The position numbers and the translations under genes were made by a program. Shown here piece after piece: positions 11,283 through 23,450 of a stretch of 64,000 nucleotides of DNA (position 1 is the first letter of the stretch; each line of letters starts with the position of its first letter). The notes under the pieces were generated by a model, which saw only the letters and a list, made by a program, of their open reading frames with translations, was not told where the DNA came from and searched no databases. The stretch is from Ilex aquifolium. Its lineage: Eukaryota; Streptophyta; Magnoliopsida; Aquifoliales; Aquifoliaceae. The stretch spans positions 31,842,001-31,906,000 of the forward strand of contig OX637394.1 in the NCBI GenBank assembly GCA_951799425.1, written 5' to 3'.

Positions 11283-11657
11283 ATGGATCCAAGAGCAAGA
11301 ACAAGAGATTTGTCAAGCCAAGCAAGGCGAGGAGCCTCTTCACCGCCTGAAGCAGCCTCGCAGCAGCAAGAACAACCTCAGGGTCAAAATGTATTCGACA
11401 TTGCTATGTTTGAAAATATTGATCAACAGGTTTGGTATGATAGTTATTTTTATTCTAAGTCTATTATTTCTAAGAGACCTGTTATATATGAAGATTTTGA
11501 ACAAATAGGGGTTATGCAAAATTTAGCGGCACGAGGTTGGCTTAACTATTTGAAATTGGTAGGTCCTGCATATGAATGCTTAGTCCGAGAATTTTATAGT
11601 AATGCAAAAGAAACCGGGCCAAGACAATTTCTTGTTTACATTAGAGGAGTTGTGTTT
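11283..11657 (+). pseudogene. Element H ORF2, N-terminal part, cut by G
   Basis: This is the start of the extra ORF that Athila-like elements carry 3' of pol. It begins with a basic, low-complexity region (RARTRDLSSQARRG) and a Gln-rich stretch. The domain start aligns with E ORF2: RPVIYEDFEQIGVMQNL matches the E region VVIDEFSGIGIRQEM, and VREFYSNA is identical. The open frame leaves family sequence at about 11655, where the LTR of G begins; what follows to 11705 is LTR read-through. From the motifs I assign it to the 'putative plant transposon protein' domain. Its function is unknown. Confidence 0.75.
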
Positions 11658-13334
11658 TGCTTGATCGTTTTCCATTGTTCCTTATCTCCGAACATGAACC
11701 CTTAATGCGTATATGGCTTATGTGTGTTGGTGAGTGTCACTCTCACTCGGGTTCGATGCAAGAAATGGGAAAATGGGTGTGAATAAACAAAATGTGTGTG
11801 TACAAAAGTGCTCCCCAAGCGCAGAGAGACTTTCGAGTGTCATGTTTTACTTGGAATTGGTATTCCAATGTCGTCTCCTCAGGGAGGGAAATGTCAAGTT
11901 GTGGTGAAAGTGATTTTGCAAAAAATGGAAAAGTGTAAAATCTTTGAGTTTGTGTTTTGGTGAGTGAAGTTTGTGATAGAAAATGAAATGGAAACAAGTG
12001 TTAGCTAATCCGAAGAGGTCATTCCAATGGGAATGTCAAATCAACTCAAGACCTTCCTCCAATGGTGCTTAGATGTTTGATTGATTCGTAGGAAGCGAGG
12101 GACTAAAATGGAGGTGAGGATTCAAGCATACCCCGTGACAAGTCTACGGTGTATCAAGAACTCACAACCACGTCCACACTCAACCTTTTCACACCAAATG
12201 GAAAAGTTGCAGAGAAAACCCAACGGTAAATATTGAAGTGCAAGAAAAACTCAATACAACAATGGTAGAATCTTGAATGCATAACTAAACTTGCAATACT
12301 CTGGAAATAAATGACATTAAGTGCAATAGATGAAACTTACAAGAGTCTTATAGAAGATTACAAGTGAAAATGGGTAAAAGAAATGCAAAAATCTAACTTA
12401 TCTCTCTAAAACTACTCCTAAGTTTAGGTAACCTCTCTTCCCCCCTCAAGAGCTTGTGTGAATGCTGAATATATGGTGTAAGACCTCTGCATTTTCGTCC
12501 ATAGGGCTCCTCTAGCATGTGTGTCCAGGCCTCCCATCAATGGGAGGTGAGATGATGGCTTGGACAGGCTAGGACAAGCATAGCTTGCAACCCACCATGA
12601 CTTCCTCTTCCTCTCTCCACCTTTCCCATCCTCCATCTTCCAAGGCTGACTTTGGGGTGTAGGAGGCATATATGTATGTAGAATATGTCAGGGGAAAAGT
12701 GGGAGAATCATAGGTGGGACCCCCAAGTGAAAGAACTTGAGTTGTAGGGTGTTCTGACGGTTCTGGGCCAAACCTTTCGGAAGGTCGAAGTAAACCTTCT
12801 GGAAGGTTTCTTTCCAGTAGGCAAAACCTTTTGGAAGGTCTTCTGAAAGGTGCCAGCTCAGGACCAATTTTCATAAAATTGTCACAACTTTTGATCCAAC
12901 CGTCCGATTGAGCTGAAATTTTGACACAATACAGAGAACATTCAGGTCTACAACTTTCATGTTTTCCACCTTTTAAGATTCGAAGTGAATCATGGTCCAA
13001 AATTAGGAAAACAGAGGTGCTAACCAATTCCAGTGGGCTAAACCTTCCAGAAGGTTTGGCCATAAACCTTCCGGAAGGTTTTTCTTCCAAATGCATTTTT
13101 CTTGATTTCTTCACCTTCCAAGCCTCCCAATCCTCATGTAATGTGTACATCCCTTCACCACTCATCTACACTTAGTTACAGGGTTCCGAAATCCATCATT
13201 TACGATATGATTACTTGCAACATCAAAATTTCAACATTATTCATAAATCCGGCTAACCCTAAGTAATTCAATGCAAAGTTAAGTAAAAATGCAGGTAATG
13301 AGGCCGTTAAATATGTAATATTACACGCTCATCA
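11658..13334 (-). mobile_element. Element G 3' LTR (minus, 1677 bp)
   Basis: On the minus strand the LTR runs from TGATGAGCGTGTAATATTAC (13334) to CGATCAAGCA (11658). It is flanked on the high side by the reverse-complemented polypurine tract, so it is the 3' LTR of a minus-strand element. The U5 stem-loop is at about 11849-11868. U3 carries a palindrome array at 12768-13081. It interrupts ORF2 of H. The candidate target site at the left edge is TGTTT (11653-11657); the other copy is lost with the truncated 5' LTR. Confidence 0.8.
12768..13081 (-). promoter_or_regulatory. LTR palindrome array, AACCTTCCGGAAGGTT type
   Basis: A perfect 16-bp palindrome lies at 13066-13081 and a copy with one change (CCAG core) at 13040-13055. 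Further decayed copies (AACCTTTCGGAAGGTC, AACCTTCTGGAAGGTT, AACCTTTTGGAAGGTC) lie between 12768 and 12850. Many changes are C to T or G to A at the central CCGG, as expected for methylated CpG. The LTR at 44546-45601 has the same motif. Confidence 0.6.
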
Positions 13335-13350
13335 CACCCCCCAACTTAAG
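13335..13350 (-). promoter_or_regulatory. Element G polypurine tract
   Basis: On the minus strand the sequence reads CTTAAGTTGGGGGGTG directly before the LTR start TGATGAGCG. It is nearly the same as the PPT of C (AGTTGGGGGGTG at 43558-43569), and the bases around it (CTTTGCTAGGGACTAGCAAA) also match C. Confidence 0.75.
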
Positions 13351-15077
13351 CTTTGCTAGTCCCTAGCAAACTAAATGTAAAAAATAGGCAAACAAAAATA
13401 AACATATTCTAACTCCGCTATTGCATTTAGCACATGCAACAAGCCTTTAAAACCCTAGGTGATCCCTGGTGGACGAGTTTTGTCTTGTAAAGGTTTCCAG
13501 TGAAGGTACCTACAAAATTCTTTTCCTCATATCCAACACTTGAAACATATGCCCGTATCCTAACTAGCATTGGGATGTCAAAAAAATAGCTTTGTCCAAC
13601 GCACCCGAACTAATCACACATGAATCACATCATAGCCTTAAATGCTATTCTAGAGTATCCACCTATACATTTCCTTTCAAAACTCGTGTGTGTGTGAAAT
13701 AAATATGTAATTTAAACATTTACTCAACGGAATCCACATTCACTTAGCTTTCCAAATTCAGCTTTGATGCAAAACTCACCAAGGGTTTCTCTCAACAATG
13801 AATCACACTATGATTATCCTGGCATGCTCTCCATGTGTATATATGAGATAGAATCTTATGCACAAACCGAAGTATGCTCACATATAATCCAAAAATGAAG
13901 CACATGTATACAAATGAAACAACCTTGGCATAATCTCATGAAAGGAATGTTAGGGCACTAGATAGCAAAATCAACCTTTCTTGTTCTTTAAAAGTATGCC
14001 TTCCCCATGCTTTCTCTAGATCATTTAGGACATTCACGGGTTGTAATGAGGCATTGGGGTGATATTAAGGCAAGTGAAACGAAGGATATAGGATAACAAA
14101 GAGGGTTGTTCCGGGTGAATGACCTTTATTTCAAAAAGATCTCCCTTTTTTTATGGGATTTTCAGGCTAACACCATCACTTCACTCTTTATTTATTTTTC
14201 TTCTTTTGCTTTTATTTTTCTCATTCTTTTCTTCTTTCATCCCCTTTTTCTCTCCTTTTTCTTGGACTTTTCGTTCTTTTCCCATTCAACATCTGAATTC
14301 CACATCATTCATCCCTTTTTTGGGTTTCCTTACCACATTTCCCTATCTTCATGATTAATCACAGTCAGTCCCAGAACAACCAAGGTGTGGTAGTTGTAAT
14401 CATTTTGCACTAGCTTGGTCAATTGTGTGGCATGGAAACGAATTTTTCATTTAAGGCTCAATCATGGCACTAGGGATAATTTTTTCCAAGAAAATGGCTA
14501 AGGTTCAAAGCATTTCAAAGATGGCCTAAGATCATTTATAAATAAGCATGGGGGAGCATTTTTCATTTCAAGATAAAGTCAATCAACTACCCAAATGCAC
14601 ATAACCAAAACAAACATAATGAGATTATTGAACAAATTTGAAATTTGAAAAATTGTTCCTTGAGTAAATGTAAGTTCCCTCCAACAAGAATTGACACTAA
14701 AGCTCATATGGGTATTTATCTTATCTCCACTGTGCATGTCAAACTCTAAAATGTGGATCCAATCAGTAAATTACCGAAATAACACATTCAAGTTGCACTA
14801 TGGTTGAGTTCGAAAGAAAAAAACATATGTGATACTCAAGCATAGGATAAAATTCTATGGTGTACTCATGTGTTCAAATTTCATAATGAAGATCAAGCAA
14901 TCACAACTCCCATAACAATTAGGATAGGGGAATATAGTTCAATATTAGATATTTTCCACTAAAAATGTCCAAAATTTTCAAAATTTTCACATTTCCAACT
15001 ATTATGTACAAAAAGTGGTGGAACATGTAAATGGTGCACCTTACCCCCCAACTTGAACCATGCATTGTCCTCAATGC
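13351..15077 (-). other. Element G conserved non-coding block
   Basis: No credible gene is present. On the minus strand this matches the post-pol non-coding regions of C (39632-40860) and T2 (61061-61590). It opens with the box CATTGAGGACAATG and a G-rich run (reverse complement of 15039-15077). A stretch at 14590-14745 matches CCTTGTTGGAGGGAACTTAC and its surroundings in C and T2. A long purine tract follows (pyrimidines on plus, about 14165-14340), then CATGAGATTATGCCAA (about 13930). G lacks RT and integrase but keeps this block, so it probably acts in cis. Confidence 0.6.
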
Positions 15078-15377
15078 ACAAGGAATCATGCAATGAGAAA
15101 AATGAAAGTAATATGAGAAATAAGATACTCTTTTTTTTTCTTTTTTTTTTTAGACACATTAAAGGGAAAATGAAACACAAAAAAGTTTGTTTACACCCCC
15201 AAACTTAAACTCACACATGATATTGAATAAGATTTGTTACGATGATGCTCAAAATGAATTGAGTCCAAATTAGGGAGAGGTAAACAACTTCTACACTACA
15301 ACAATATGAAAATAAAAATATAACAATAAAAGAATCTAATTATTATGTACATGAAAACAAAACAAAGATGGCTCATG
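15078..15377 (-). other. Element G untranslated stretch
   Basis: An AT-rich 300-bp stretch lies between the G coding frame (ending at 15378) and its post-coding PPT-like box. It includes a run of T on the plus strand (15128-15152) and no open frame with family resemblance. I see no defined element in it. Confidence 0.4.
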
Positions 15378-15936
15378 TCAATACGGCTTCAATTCGGATA
15401 TGAGCTTGTTCCCATTGATTTTTTTGATTTTAAAATTTTTTTGTTGTATAAATGCCCTTCCTAACCAATCTATCCAACAATACAAAGGATAATGATTCAA
15501 AAATCTCAACCAAACAGAGGTGTAGGCAAGTTTATGCAATTCCAACATTGGAGTATAGAAATTCGCTTTAAAAGTTTCTACACTCAACTCCATTTCAATG
15601 TCCTCCCCAAGTTGAAAAATGTGAATCTCAACACCACTCTTTGATGACAAAATGACATTGGGCTCATTAGCCTCATGTGAGATAATATCTTAAGTAAATT
15701 TTTCACAATCTAGAGTGGTGGGAGATTCAACATCAATATGCATTCCATTGAGATGATCATCCTCAATACATTGACTATGCTCAAGATGTTGTTCTTCACG
15801 CAGAGTAATTATAGCATTAGTCAATGCAATAAGGTCATCTCTAATTTCATAAAGTTGTTGGGCTACTTAGGCATTGACTTCCATTTGGTGTAGCATAAAC
15901 TCGTAAACATTATTTTCCAATTCTTGTTCGGTTGAG
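15378..15936 (-). pseudogene. Element G gag-like protein, C-terminal part
   Basis: This is the second exon-like half of the only coding frame of G, separated from its start (27766-28066) by chromovirus D. The frame passes through the TTGAG target site without a shift. In-frame stops occur at 15867-15869 and 15690-15692 (TTA on plus); the terminal stop is at 15378-15380. The piece has an acidic, Glu-rich middle and a distinctive aromatic C-terminus with WLRFLNHYPLYCWIDWLG followed by a Lys-rich tail. I do not recognise this tail in gag, protease or pol. It may be a nucleic-acid or gag-gag contact domain, which is speculative. Confidence 0.55.
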
Positions 15937-18415
15937 GGTAAAACCTAGGTAAATTTGAACTTTTTCTGAAAAAGGGTAAAACGGTAATTTGCCACTATAA
16001 TGCGTATTTAAAATACTCATGTTCTAGAGCTCTGATGACACAACGGATTTTGCCGTTGGATTCGTATCGCGAAATCTAGTTACCCTGTCAAATTTCGTCG
16101 AATTCCGAGATAGTCGAATTTTTCACGTTTTTCGAGACGACGGGCGTCCGGTAACCCCCAAAAACGAATTTTTAATAAAATTTTAATATTTGGAAAATAA
16201 TTTAAAAAAAGTTGAAATAAAAATATTTGAGCTTGAAGCGGAGCGAAATTTAATCGTTTCGGGGCGAAAACGGACCCGAACAAGTAGGGGACACGTGGCG
16301 CGACTCGGGACAAGTCTTTAAAATTATAAAAAGGATAAAATATCTAATTTTCAACAGATTTCTCTGCTGAAAACCAGTGTTTTCAACGTTGGGAGAAAGA
16401 GGGAGAGACAAGGGGAAAATCCAATCTTTTTTCTTCGATTCCCGGAGTTCCGTCGGTCGGAATTCGTCGGACCAAGAATTAAACTTCATCTACGCGACGA
16501 GGGCTATGCAACCACACCAAAAACAAGGGATTTCACCGAAGATCCAAGGAGGGATTTTGGAGAAATCAAAGGTTTGGGCTTGAATCTTGTTCTTGAAGCT
16601 TCCTACGGGTGTTTTACGCTTCAAGAGGTAGGGTTTCCTCCTACTTTGGTTTATTTCTAACATATGGTGTCCGTAGGGAATGTGTGGGCTATTTTGTGTG
16701 TTTTGAACACTTGCCTATTATAGTTGGTTTAAAGGAAATTGGTAGGTTCAATTCTAGTGTGAATTGGTAAATAGAAATTGCTAGATTGTGATTTCTTGGA
16801 TGTCTTGACAATTGGGTATGTGAAAATCATGTATTCTGATTTTTTTTTTGAGTTATGTGACAAATTTGAGCATTTTATGTGATTACATGATTTGGTGCCT
16901 TGAAGGTGTTTGATAAAATGCCTATGTGAAATAAAGTGTGTTAATTGCATGAGATTATGCTATAACATGCTTGGATGAAGTGGTAAAGTGAAATCATATG
17001 CTTATGATATGATTTATAATTGGAAATGTAAATGTCGATGTGTGCTTATGATATGTTGGCATTGGGGTGAATTATGGAATTTATATGCATAAGATATGAA
17101 TTGTCATGGCATATGTTGAAATATGTGGTTAAATTGATCCATATGGCATTCATTACATATGGGACTTGACATTGATATGCGATGGTACATTACATTGCAT
17201 TTGCACGGAGGCATCCCATTCATGGGCTTAGGCATGAGTATGGGTGTGTGTGTGTGTGTGTGCATGGTTAATTCAAACATCATACTTGGTGGTTGAAGGG
17301 TGGGCTCGGGAAAGTGGGATTGAAGATCCTACTGAGTCGCACGGTTGCATGCATGGAAAAACTTGTGTCGGGTATAGCAAGAAGGGCTAGACGTTCTCTT
17401 GGGTGCAAGACTCGGTTACTGGTTTATTCACTTCCGTCGGTGAAAGTCCAAAAAAGTGAATTTCAAAATCCGTTGCCCAATAAAGACACAATATTTTGTT
17501 AAAGATTTTGTTTTATAAACATACTCTTGGATGTGCAACATCCAACAATGCTTGATTTTTATAAACACATGATTTTATTTCAAACAAGCATTGGAGGTAA
17601 TTCATCTATGATGAAGGTTTTACACACTTGCATTGCATTGTATGGTGGGAGCCGGTGAGGGCTCGGGTTGAGTTGCATGAGTGAGTCTCATCTCATTTCA
17701 TGGCATGACATGATAAATTCTAACATTGAATGCATATTCTTGCTTGGAATGTTATGGATTTTTGATTGTTGCATGTGTATACTCTATATGCATCTAGGTG
17801 GGGAGTAGCCTCTGTAGGGGATACTCTATTGAGCGTTGCTCACCCTATACGGGAAAACATTTCAGGTGCGGGTTTTACGCCGACGAACGGCACTCACTCG
17901 GGCACTTAAGGAGGAAGAAAAGCCGAGATGTGGCTTTATTTTGAGTCCTTGTAAAATCATTGTAAAAATTATGATTTTTGAGTATGTAAATATTTGGAAA
18001 TGTCGTAATGGGACTCATATGGACTGTTTTGAATGTAAATTTCTTGATGTATGAGTTTGATATGAGTTTGGGTAGGTTTCTCAAAACTCCATATTTATGG
18101 ACTATTTTTAATCTAACCTTGCATATAATTATGTGGGTATGGATAAATGGACCCGGTGTGGTCAATGTTTACTCATAAATGGACCCGGTGCGGTCATTGT
18201 TTTATATTGGGCCTCGGATGGGTCATGTGAATGTATATTGCACAGGTTGGATTTTGGGTAGAGCTCCCCGTACAAAGGAGACTCTGCCCGATTTTTGTTC
18301 AATTATGGACCCCGATAAATGGGGCATAACGGCGCAATATTGAGTTACTCGGTATCCACGGGTTTTTCGCGGGTTGATGGATAATAAATGGACCCCCGGA
18401 TTTTGGGGCGTCACA
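15937..18415 (+). repeat. Element D 5' LTR (2479 bp)
   Basis: It begins GGTAAAACCTAGG (the 3' copy has TGTAAAACCCAGG, so the terminal T has mutated) and ends GGGGCGTCACA. A GT microsatellite lies at about 17243-17262; the 3' LTR has a shorter run. No palindrome array like those in the Athila-like LTRs was seen. Open frames within it have no family resemblance. Confidence 0.9.
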
Positions 18416-18418
18416 GCT

Positions 18419-18430
18419 TGGTATCAGAGC
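18419..18430 (+). promoter_or_regulatory. Element D primer binding site (tRNA-Met)
   Basis: TGGTATCAGAGC lies three bases after the LTR end. It is complementary to the 3' end of initiator tRNA-Met without CCA variation and is the usual primer site of plant chromoviruses. Confidence 0.88.
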
Positions 18431-18773
18431 CTAGGTTTACGATAAACCTAGGACTTGATGGGCATAGGTCTATACCATTGCATTCATTGTGCATTTCATG
18501 TTTTGTGCTCTAAGATGCTACATGATTTTGTGCTATGTGTTATGTGAATTATATACATGGTAAAATGTATATAAGAAAAGAGCTACACTAGGGTTAGAAA
18601 AACATAACCTTGGGGGTTCGAAAAAAGAATGAACGGGATGGTTCGGGATGTTGATGTCTATTAGTGGTTGGCACATGCGCTACTAGTTAGACAAGGAGAG
18701 AAATCTCAAAGTTTAAACTTGATCCCCATTTTGGGATACTATGTAAGACTTTATTGCTATCTGACATATGTAG

Positions 18774-19041
18774 ATGGCTAATCGAGGAAGAGGACGCCGA
18801 GGCGGTGGGCGGAACAACAACCAACCACCACCGGCTTTTGACCAACAAGCCTTCATAGAGGCTATTAGTACTGCGACTGCTACCATTGCACAGGCGAGTG
18901 CTGCGGCTGCCACCATTGCACAGGCTAGTGCAACTGTGAGCCAAGGAGGGCCCAGTAACCTCCAGAGGTTCAAGGCACACCATCCTCCAACCTTCATGGG
19001 AGGAGGGAACCCGATGGTAGCTGATCATTGGTTTCGACAAG
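18774..19041 (+). pseudogene. Element D gag, N-terminal part
   Basis: The ATG at 18774 opens a gag with a basic Arg/Gly-rich start (ANRGRGRRGGGRNN), an Ala/Thr-rich run carrying two copies of ATIAQASA, and the capsid start FKAHHPPTFMGGGNPMVADH. The frame is cut at WFRQ by solo LTR S1. It resumes after the duplicated ACAAG in the correct frame at 20826. Gag forms the particle core and packages the RNA. Confidence 0.85.
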
Positions 19042-20820
19042 TGATTGTCTCAAAAACGATATCTTTCCTAACCCCTAATTACTATCCCTCAATGTATGCA
19101 ATGTATGGACGGGGGAGAAGAATTTCTTCCCCTAGGGATAGTGTCAAAAGGAAGGGCAATGAGGAAAGGGAAATGGGAAGATGTAAGTATAGGATATGTG
19201 TGCACAAAAATGCTCCCCAATCGCAAGGAGACTTTCGTGTGTCGTGAGTTACTTGGAAGAGTATTCCAAGGTCGTATCCACAGGGAAGGTAGTGAATCAA
19301 GGTTGAAATGATTTGGTAAAACACGAAAATGTAAAATCTTTAGTCTTGAAAGTTGATTGGTGAATTTTATGCTAATGAAAATGTAATGATAATATAAATG
19401 TTGGCAATTCCAAAAGATCACTCCAATGGGTATACCACCTCAACTCAAATCACTCCTCCTATTGAGCATGAATGAACGCTTGAATCACGGAAAGCCGAGG
19501 ATGGCATCGATGAGTATCTAAGCATGAATCGTGACTAAGCCTACGGTTTATCAAAGACTCATCGACACATCCATCTTCTATCCGGTCAAAACGAACCATT
19601 TGACTCTAAAGGGAAAGAGGAGAAATAGTTGAAATGGTATCCCCAAGGGAGATCCCTCTTGGTCTTGCCAACTAGAGGATTTAGCTACTCATACTTGGAA
19701 TGGAAATAACTATGTAATGGAAGAGCATTCAAATCTATGAACTTCTAAGGTGGCTAAATATCAGAATTTATGAGCTAAAAGAACATGTATTTAAACCCAT
19801 TGCATAGTTATGAAAGATGAAATACTTGGAGCATTAATGGTGAAGCATTAAATGAACATTGAACTAACAAAACATGAAGGAAAAACAACATTCATGGCAT
19901 TCAATGAACTACTAAGAGTCTTACTCAAGATTACAAGACAATGCAGTAGAAGAATATGCAAAAATCACAACTTTCTCTCTCTAGAAACTACTGTTCATCT
20001 CCTTCTCCGCCCAGACTTTCTCTCTCTAAAAACCTATTACAAAAAATATGCTCTCTCATCTCCCTGGCTTCCTGGTCATCCCCATCCTTGGAGAACATTT
20101 CTTTCTCCAAAACGTGCCTGGGCATCCCCTGAAGCTTCAGCAGCAGAGCCTAGTCTGCAGGCTTGGACCAGGAAGATGCAGCAACTCCCTGCACCCCAAC
20201 TTGCCTTCTTGGTGTAATTTCCTTTGCTATGGAGAAAAGCCCCTTTTTCCCTTCACTCCCCATTCTGGAGAAGAGGGAGTCTCCCATCTGTTTTTGTCTC
20301 AGAGGAGTGCAGCAGCCAGGGACAGACAGGAAGTGGCAGAGCATGTCTGCCTACCCAGCTCATCCCATCCTCTCTCTCTTCATTCAATGCTTTAAATCCA
20401 CAAGTCTAGAAGGGAGTGTGAGTCCTGATGAATAGAAAGGTGGGCGTATCAGAGAGAAGCATGGAGGGGTCCACAAGACAGCTGAGCAGATCTGCAGAGT
20501 TTGGGCACTTCAGGGAATCAGTACCGGTACTGGGTACCGGTACCATTTGGTACCGGTACCGAGTACCGGTACTGTTCTGCATCCTTTTCTGAATTTCTTG
20601 ATTTCTTGCTCCCGATCTATCCTCGAACTATCATTCCCACTCCTTTCATCCCAAGTGGTATGGGAGGGTCTTTAAAGGCCATATTTAGCTTCATTCAACT
20701 ACAAGAACAACAACTTGATGTTAAGACTTCAAGTGGCATAACGTACATAATTTAAAGCTCTAAAGTAAGTGAAATGAGTTGATTAGCATCTTAAAGATAT
20801 GCAAAGTTGTGTGCTAATCA
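19042..20820 (-). mobile_element. Solo LTR S1 (minus, 1779 bp) in gag of D
   Basis: On the minus strand it runs from TGATTAGCACACAACTTTGC to GAGACAATCA, flanked by ACAAG on both sides (19037-19041, 20821-20825). It has no internal region, so it is the product of LTR-LTR recombination. The U5 stem-loop (CTTGGAA/TTCCAAG) is at about 19252-19270. A palindrome array is at 20521-20572. It inserted after D and is one of the youngest events that can be ordered here. Confidence 0.9.
20521..20572 (-). promoter_or_regulatory. S1 palindrome array, GGTACCGGTACC type
   Basis: GTACCGGTAC is at 20521-20530, GGTACCGGTACC at 20533-20544 and 20549-20560, and GTACCGGTAC at 20563-20572. The block as a whole is itself nearly symmetric. 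Solo LTR S2 has the same block at 30119-30170 with the same spacers. Confidence 0.65.
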
Positions 20821-20825
20821 ACAAG

Positions 20826-22423
20826 TCGGCAAGATCTTGGAGGCTATGGAGATTACCTCTGATGCCACTAATATAAAGCTAGCTGCATTCCAGCTAGAGG
20901 GAGAATCCCAAGTGTGGTGGGATTGGGTCAAAGCCTCAAGGGACTTGGAGGCAACGACATGGGAAGAGTTCCGTGAGCTCTTCATGGGCAAATACTTCCC
21001 GGCGTCTGCCCGGCATGCAAAAGCTCGGGAGTTCCTAGACCTGAAACAAGGGACGATGATAGTGATCGAATACGTGGCTAAGTTCACTGAATTAGCCCGT
21101 TTCGCTGATGATTATGTGGCCACGGACATGGCTAAAGTGAGGAAGTTTGAGGATGGTCTGAAATTGTCCATCCGGGGTAAAATTGTAGGTCTTCTCCTGC
21201 AAGACTTGGACTTGATGGTCGAGACTGCTATGGCCATTGAGAGGGAGGTGGACGACGCGCGGAACATCAGGGAAGCGGGTGTTAAACATAAGAGGAAGGA
21301 GAGCCAACCTTTTTCTTCTAGCTCGAGGAAGAAGTAGAGGACTCCTACTCCGCAAGGGTTTCAGGGACAGGGCCGTAGCTATCAAGGCCAAGGCCAGGGT
21401 CAATCATCCCAAGGTGGGAGACACTTCAGGGCTCCTAGCCAGCCAGGGCAGAGAGCATGTTTCTATTGCCACCAGCCTGGACACATGAAACGGGATTGCC
21501 CTCAGAGGCAGGGATCCCAGAATTATGGGACACCCTAGTCCCAGTCATCAGTGGGACGTTCACAGACTCAGTTTGTTCCTCCCTACCACACCATGGGTCA
21601 GGGGAGCCAGTACCAGTCCCAGGGTGCTGCACAAGCCCCTACTACTTCACAATCAGGCCAAATGGGCCAGGGTATGGGTCGAGGTCGAGGACAAGGCTTT
21701 CAAGCCAGGACTTCAGGGACCCAGGGGCGTGTCTACGCCATCACACCTCAGACTGAGCCAGCTGATCAGTCGGTCATTCAGGGTACATTTCTACTCTCTC
21801 GCTTATGGGCAAGGGTGTTATTTGATTCTGGTGCATCTCATTCCTTTATTGTTGTATCATGTGTGAAAGATTTGGGCTTAGAGGTTGAAACCTTGGAAGA
21901 GCCACTACATGTAAGTTCTCCCCTAGGAGCTAGGGTGAGCGTTGATCAGATATGTCGGGGTTGTGAGTTAGAGATCTCAGGAATTCTACTTACCATGGAC
22001 CTTAGGGTCATGGACATATCAGAGTTTGATGTCATCCTTGGGATGGACTGGTTGTCGGCACACCGAGTCGTCATTAATTGTGATCGTAAGAGGATCACTG
22101 CCTACACACCAGACGGTATTTGTTTTATGTTTCAGGGGGATAAGCATGATGCTTTACCCCAAGCCGTGTACGACTCTAGATGGGACGGGCAGTTGATGGG
22201 TTGGCTAGCAAGCCTTACCCTGGAGGACGAGGCGAGACAGGAGTTAGGTCTACCTCGGGTTGTGTGTGATTATGAGGATGTTTTTCAGGATGAACTACCG
22301 GGATTACCTCCACATAGGGATATAGACTTTACCATTGAGTTGCATCCCGGTACATCACCCATTTCTATGACTCCACATAGGATGGCACCTGCTGAGTTGC
22401 AAGAACTCAATGTCCAATTATAG
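20826..22423 (+). pseudogene. Element D gag C-terminus and protease
   Basis: This is the capsid continuation (KILEAMEITSDATN, WWDWVKASRDL, FRELFMGKYFPASARHAKA, then EFLDLKQG), a Gln/Gly-rich linker, the zinc knuckle CFYCHQPGHMKRDC (about 21460-21501) and a retropepsin with LFDSGASHSFI (catalytic Asp at 21824-21826) and later VILGMDWLSAHRVVINC. Three in-frame TAG stops (21335, 21536, 22421) interrupt it; from context all are probably former CAG codons. The reading frame is otherwise continuous from 18774 once S1 is discounted. Confidence 0.88.
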
Positions 22424-23450
22424 GAATTGTTGGACAGGGGTTTTATTAGACCGAGCACTTCACCTTGGGGCGTTCCGGTGTTGTTTGCCAAGAAGAAGGA
22501 CAAGACCTTTGGCTATGCATCGACTACCGACAGTTGAATAGGGTTACTATCAAGAATAGATACCATTTGCCGAGGATTGACGATTTGTTCGATCAACTAA
22601 GAGGGGCGCGGGTCTACTCCAAGATAGATCTTCGCACCGGTTACCATCAGTTGAGGATTAGGGAGACAAATATCCCTAAGACGGTGTTTAGAACGCGGTA
22701 TGGGCATTTTGAGTTCACCGTGATGCCATTCGGATTGACGAATGCTCCAGCGGCATTCATGGATCTCATGCATAGGGTGTTCCAACCCTACCTAGATCAG
22801 TTCATCGTGGTCTTTGTTGACGACATTTTGATCTACTCCAAGTCTGAGGAGGAGCATGAGGGTCACTTGAGGGTTATTCTCCAGGCCTTGAGAGACCATC
22901 AGTTGTATGCCAAATTCAGTAAGTGTGAATTTTGGCTTACTGAGGTGAAATTCTTGGGGCATGTGGTGTCGGCTTCGGGTGTATCAATGGACCCGGAGAA
23001 GGTTGAGGCAGTCATGAATTGGGAGAGACCGAAGTCAGTCTTCGAGATACGCAGTTTCTTGGGATTGGCAGGGTATTATAGGAGGTTCATTGAGGACTTC
23101 TCCCGATTAGCTGCACCTATGACGAGATTGACCCGGAAGGAGGTCAAGTTTGAGTGGAATGACTCGTGTGAGAAGGCATTCCAGGAGTTGAAGAGGAGGC
23201 TTACTTCAGCTCCTATCTTGATAGTCCCAGAAAGGGGACAGAGGTACACGGTGTTTTGTGATGCCTCGAAGGACGGACTTGGTTGCGTTTTGATGCAGTC
23301 CGGGAGGGTGGTGGCTTATGGTTCTCGGCAGTTAAAGAACCACGAGCAGAACTATCCCACACATGACATGGAGTTGGCGGTCATTGTCTTTACCTTAAAG
23401 GCTTGGCGCCACTATCTATACGGTGAGCAGTTCGAGGTGTTTTCAGACCA
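22424..23450 (+). pseudogene. Element D reverse transcriptase and RNase H
   Basis: RT motifs in order: [68 protein letters not shown] and [11 protein letters not shown] (catalytic pair at 22819-22824). The thumb follows ([18 protein letters not shown]). RNase H has [26 protein letters not shown] and FSDHK. A frameshift lies near 22490-22510 (between FAKKKD and LCIDYR) and a one-base insertion at about 23451 (SDHKK). The catalytic residues are all intact. Confidence 0.9.

Noticed and set aside
12569..13165. 198-codon minus-strand frame in LTR of G
   Set aside because: Spans the palindrome array of U3; repeated GRF-type peptides come from the palindromes, not from a protein family.
14106..14358. 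Hydrophobic Phe/Leu-rich frames in G
   Set aside because: Produced by the pyrimidine tract that is the complement of the conserved purine tract; frame not kept in C or E.
18687..19040. Minus-strand frames opposite D gag
   Set aside because: Mirror image of the Ala/Thr-rich gag start; no support.
19852..20435. Several overlapping 60-120 codon frames in S1
   Set aside because: They lie in a solo LTR bounded by a TSD and show no shared protein motif with other LTR copies.
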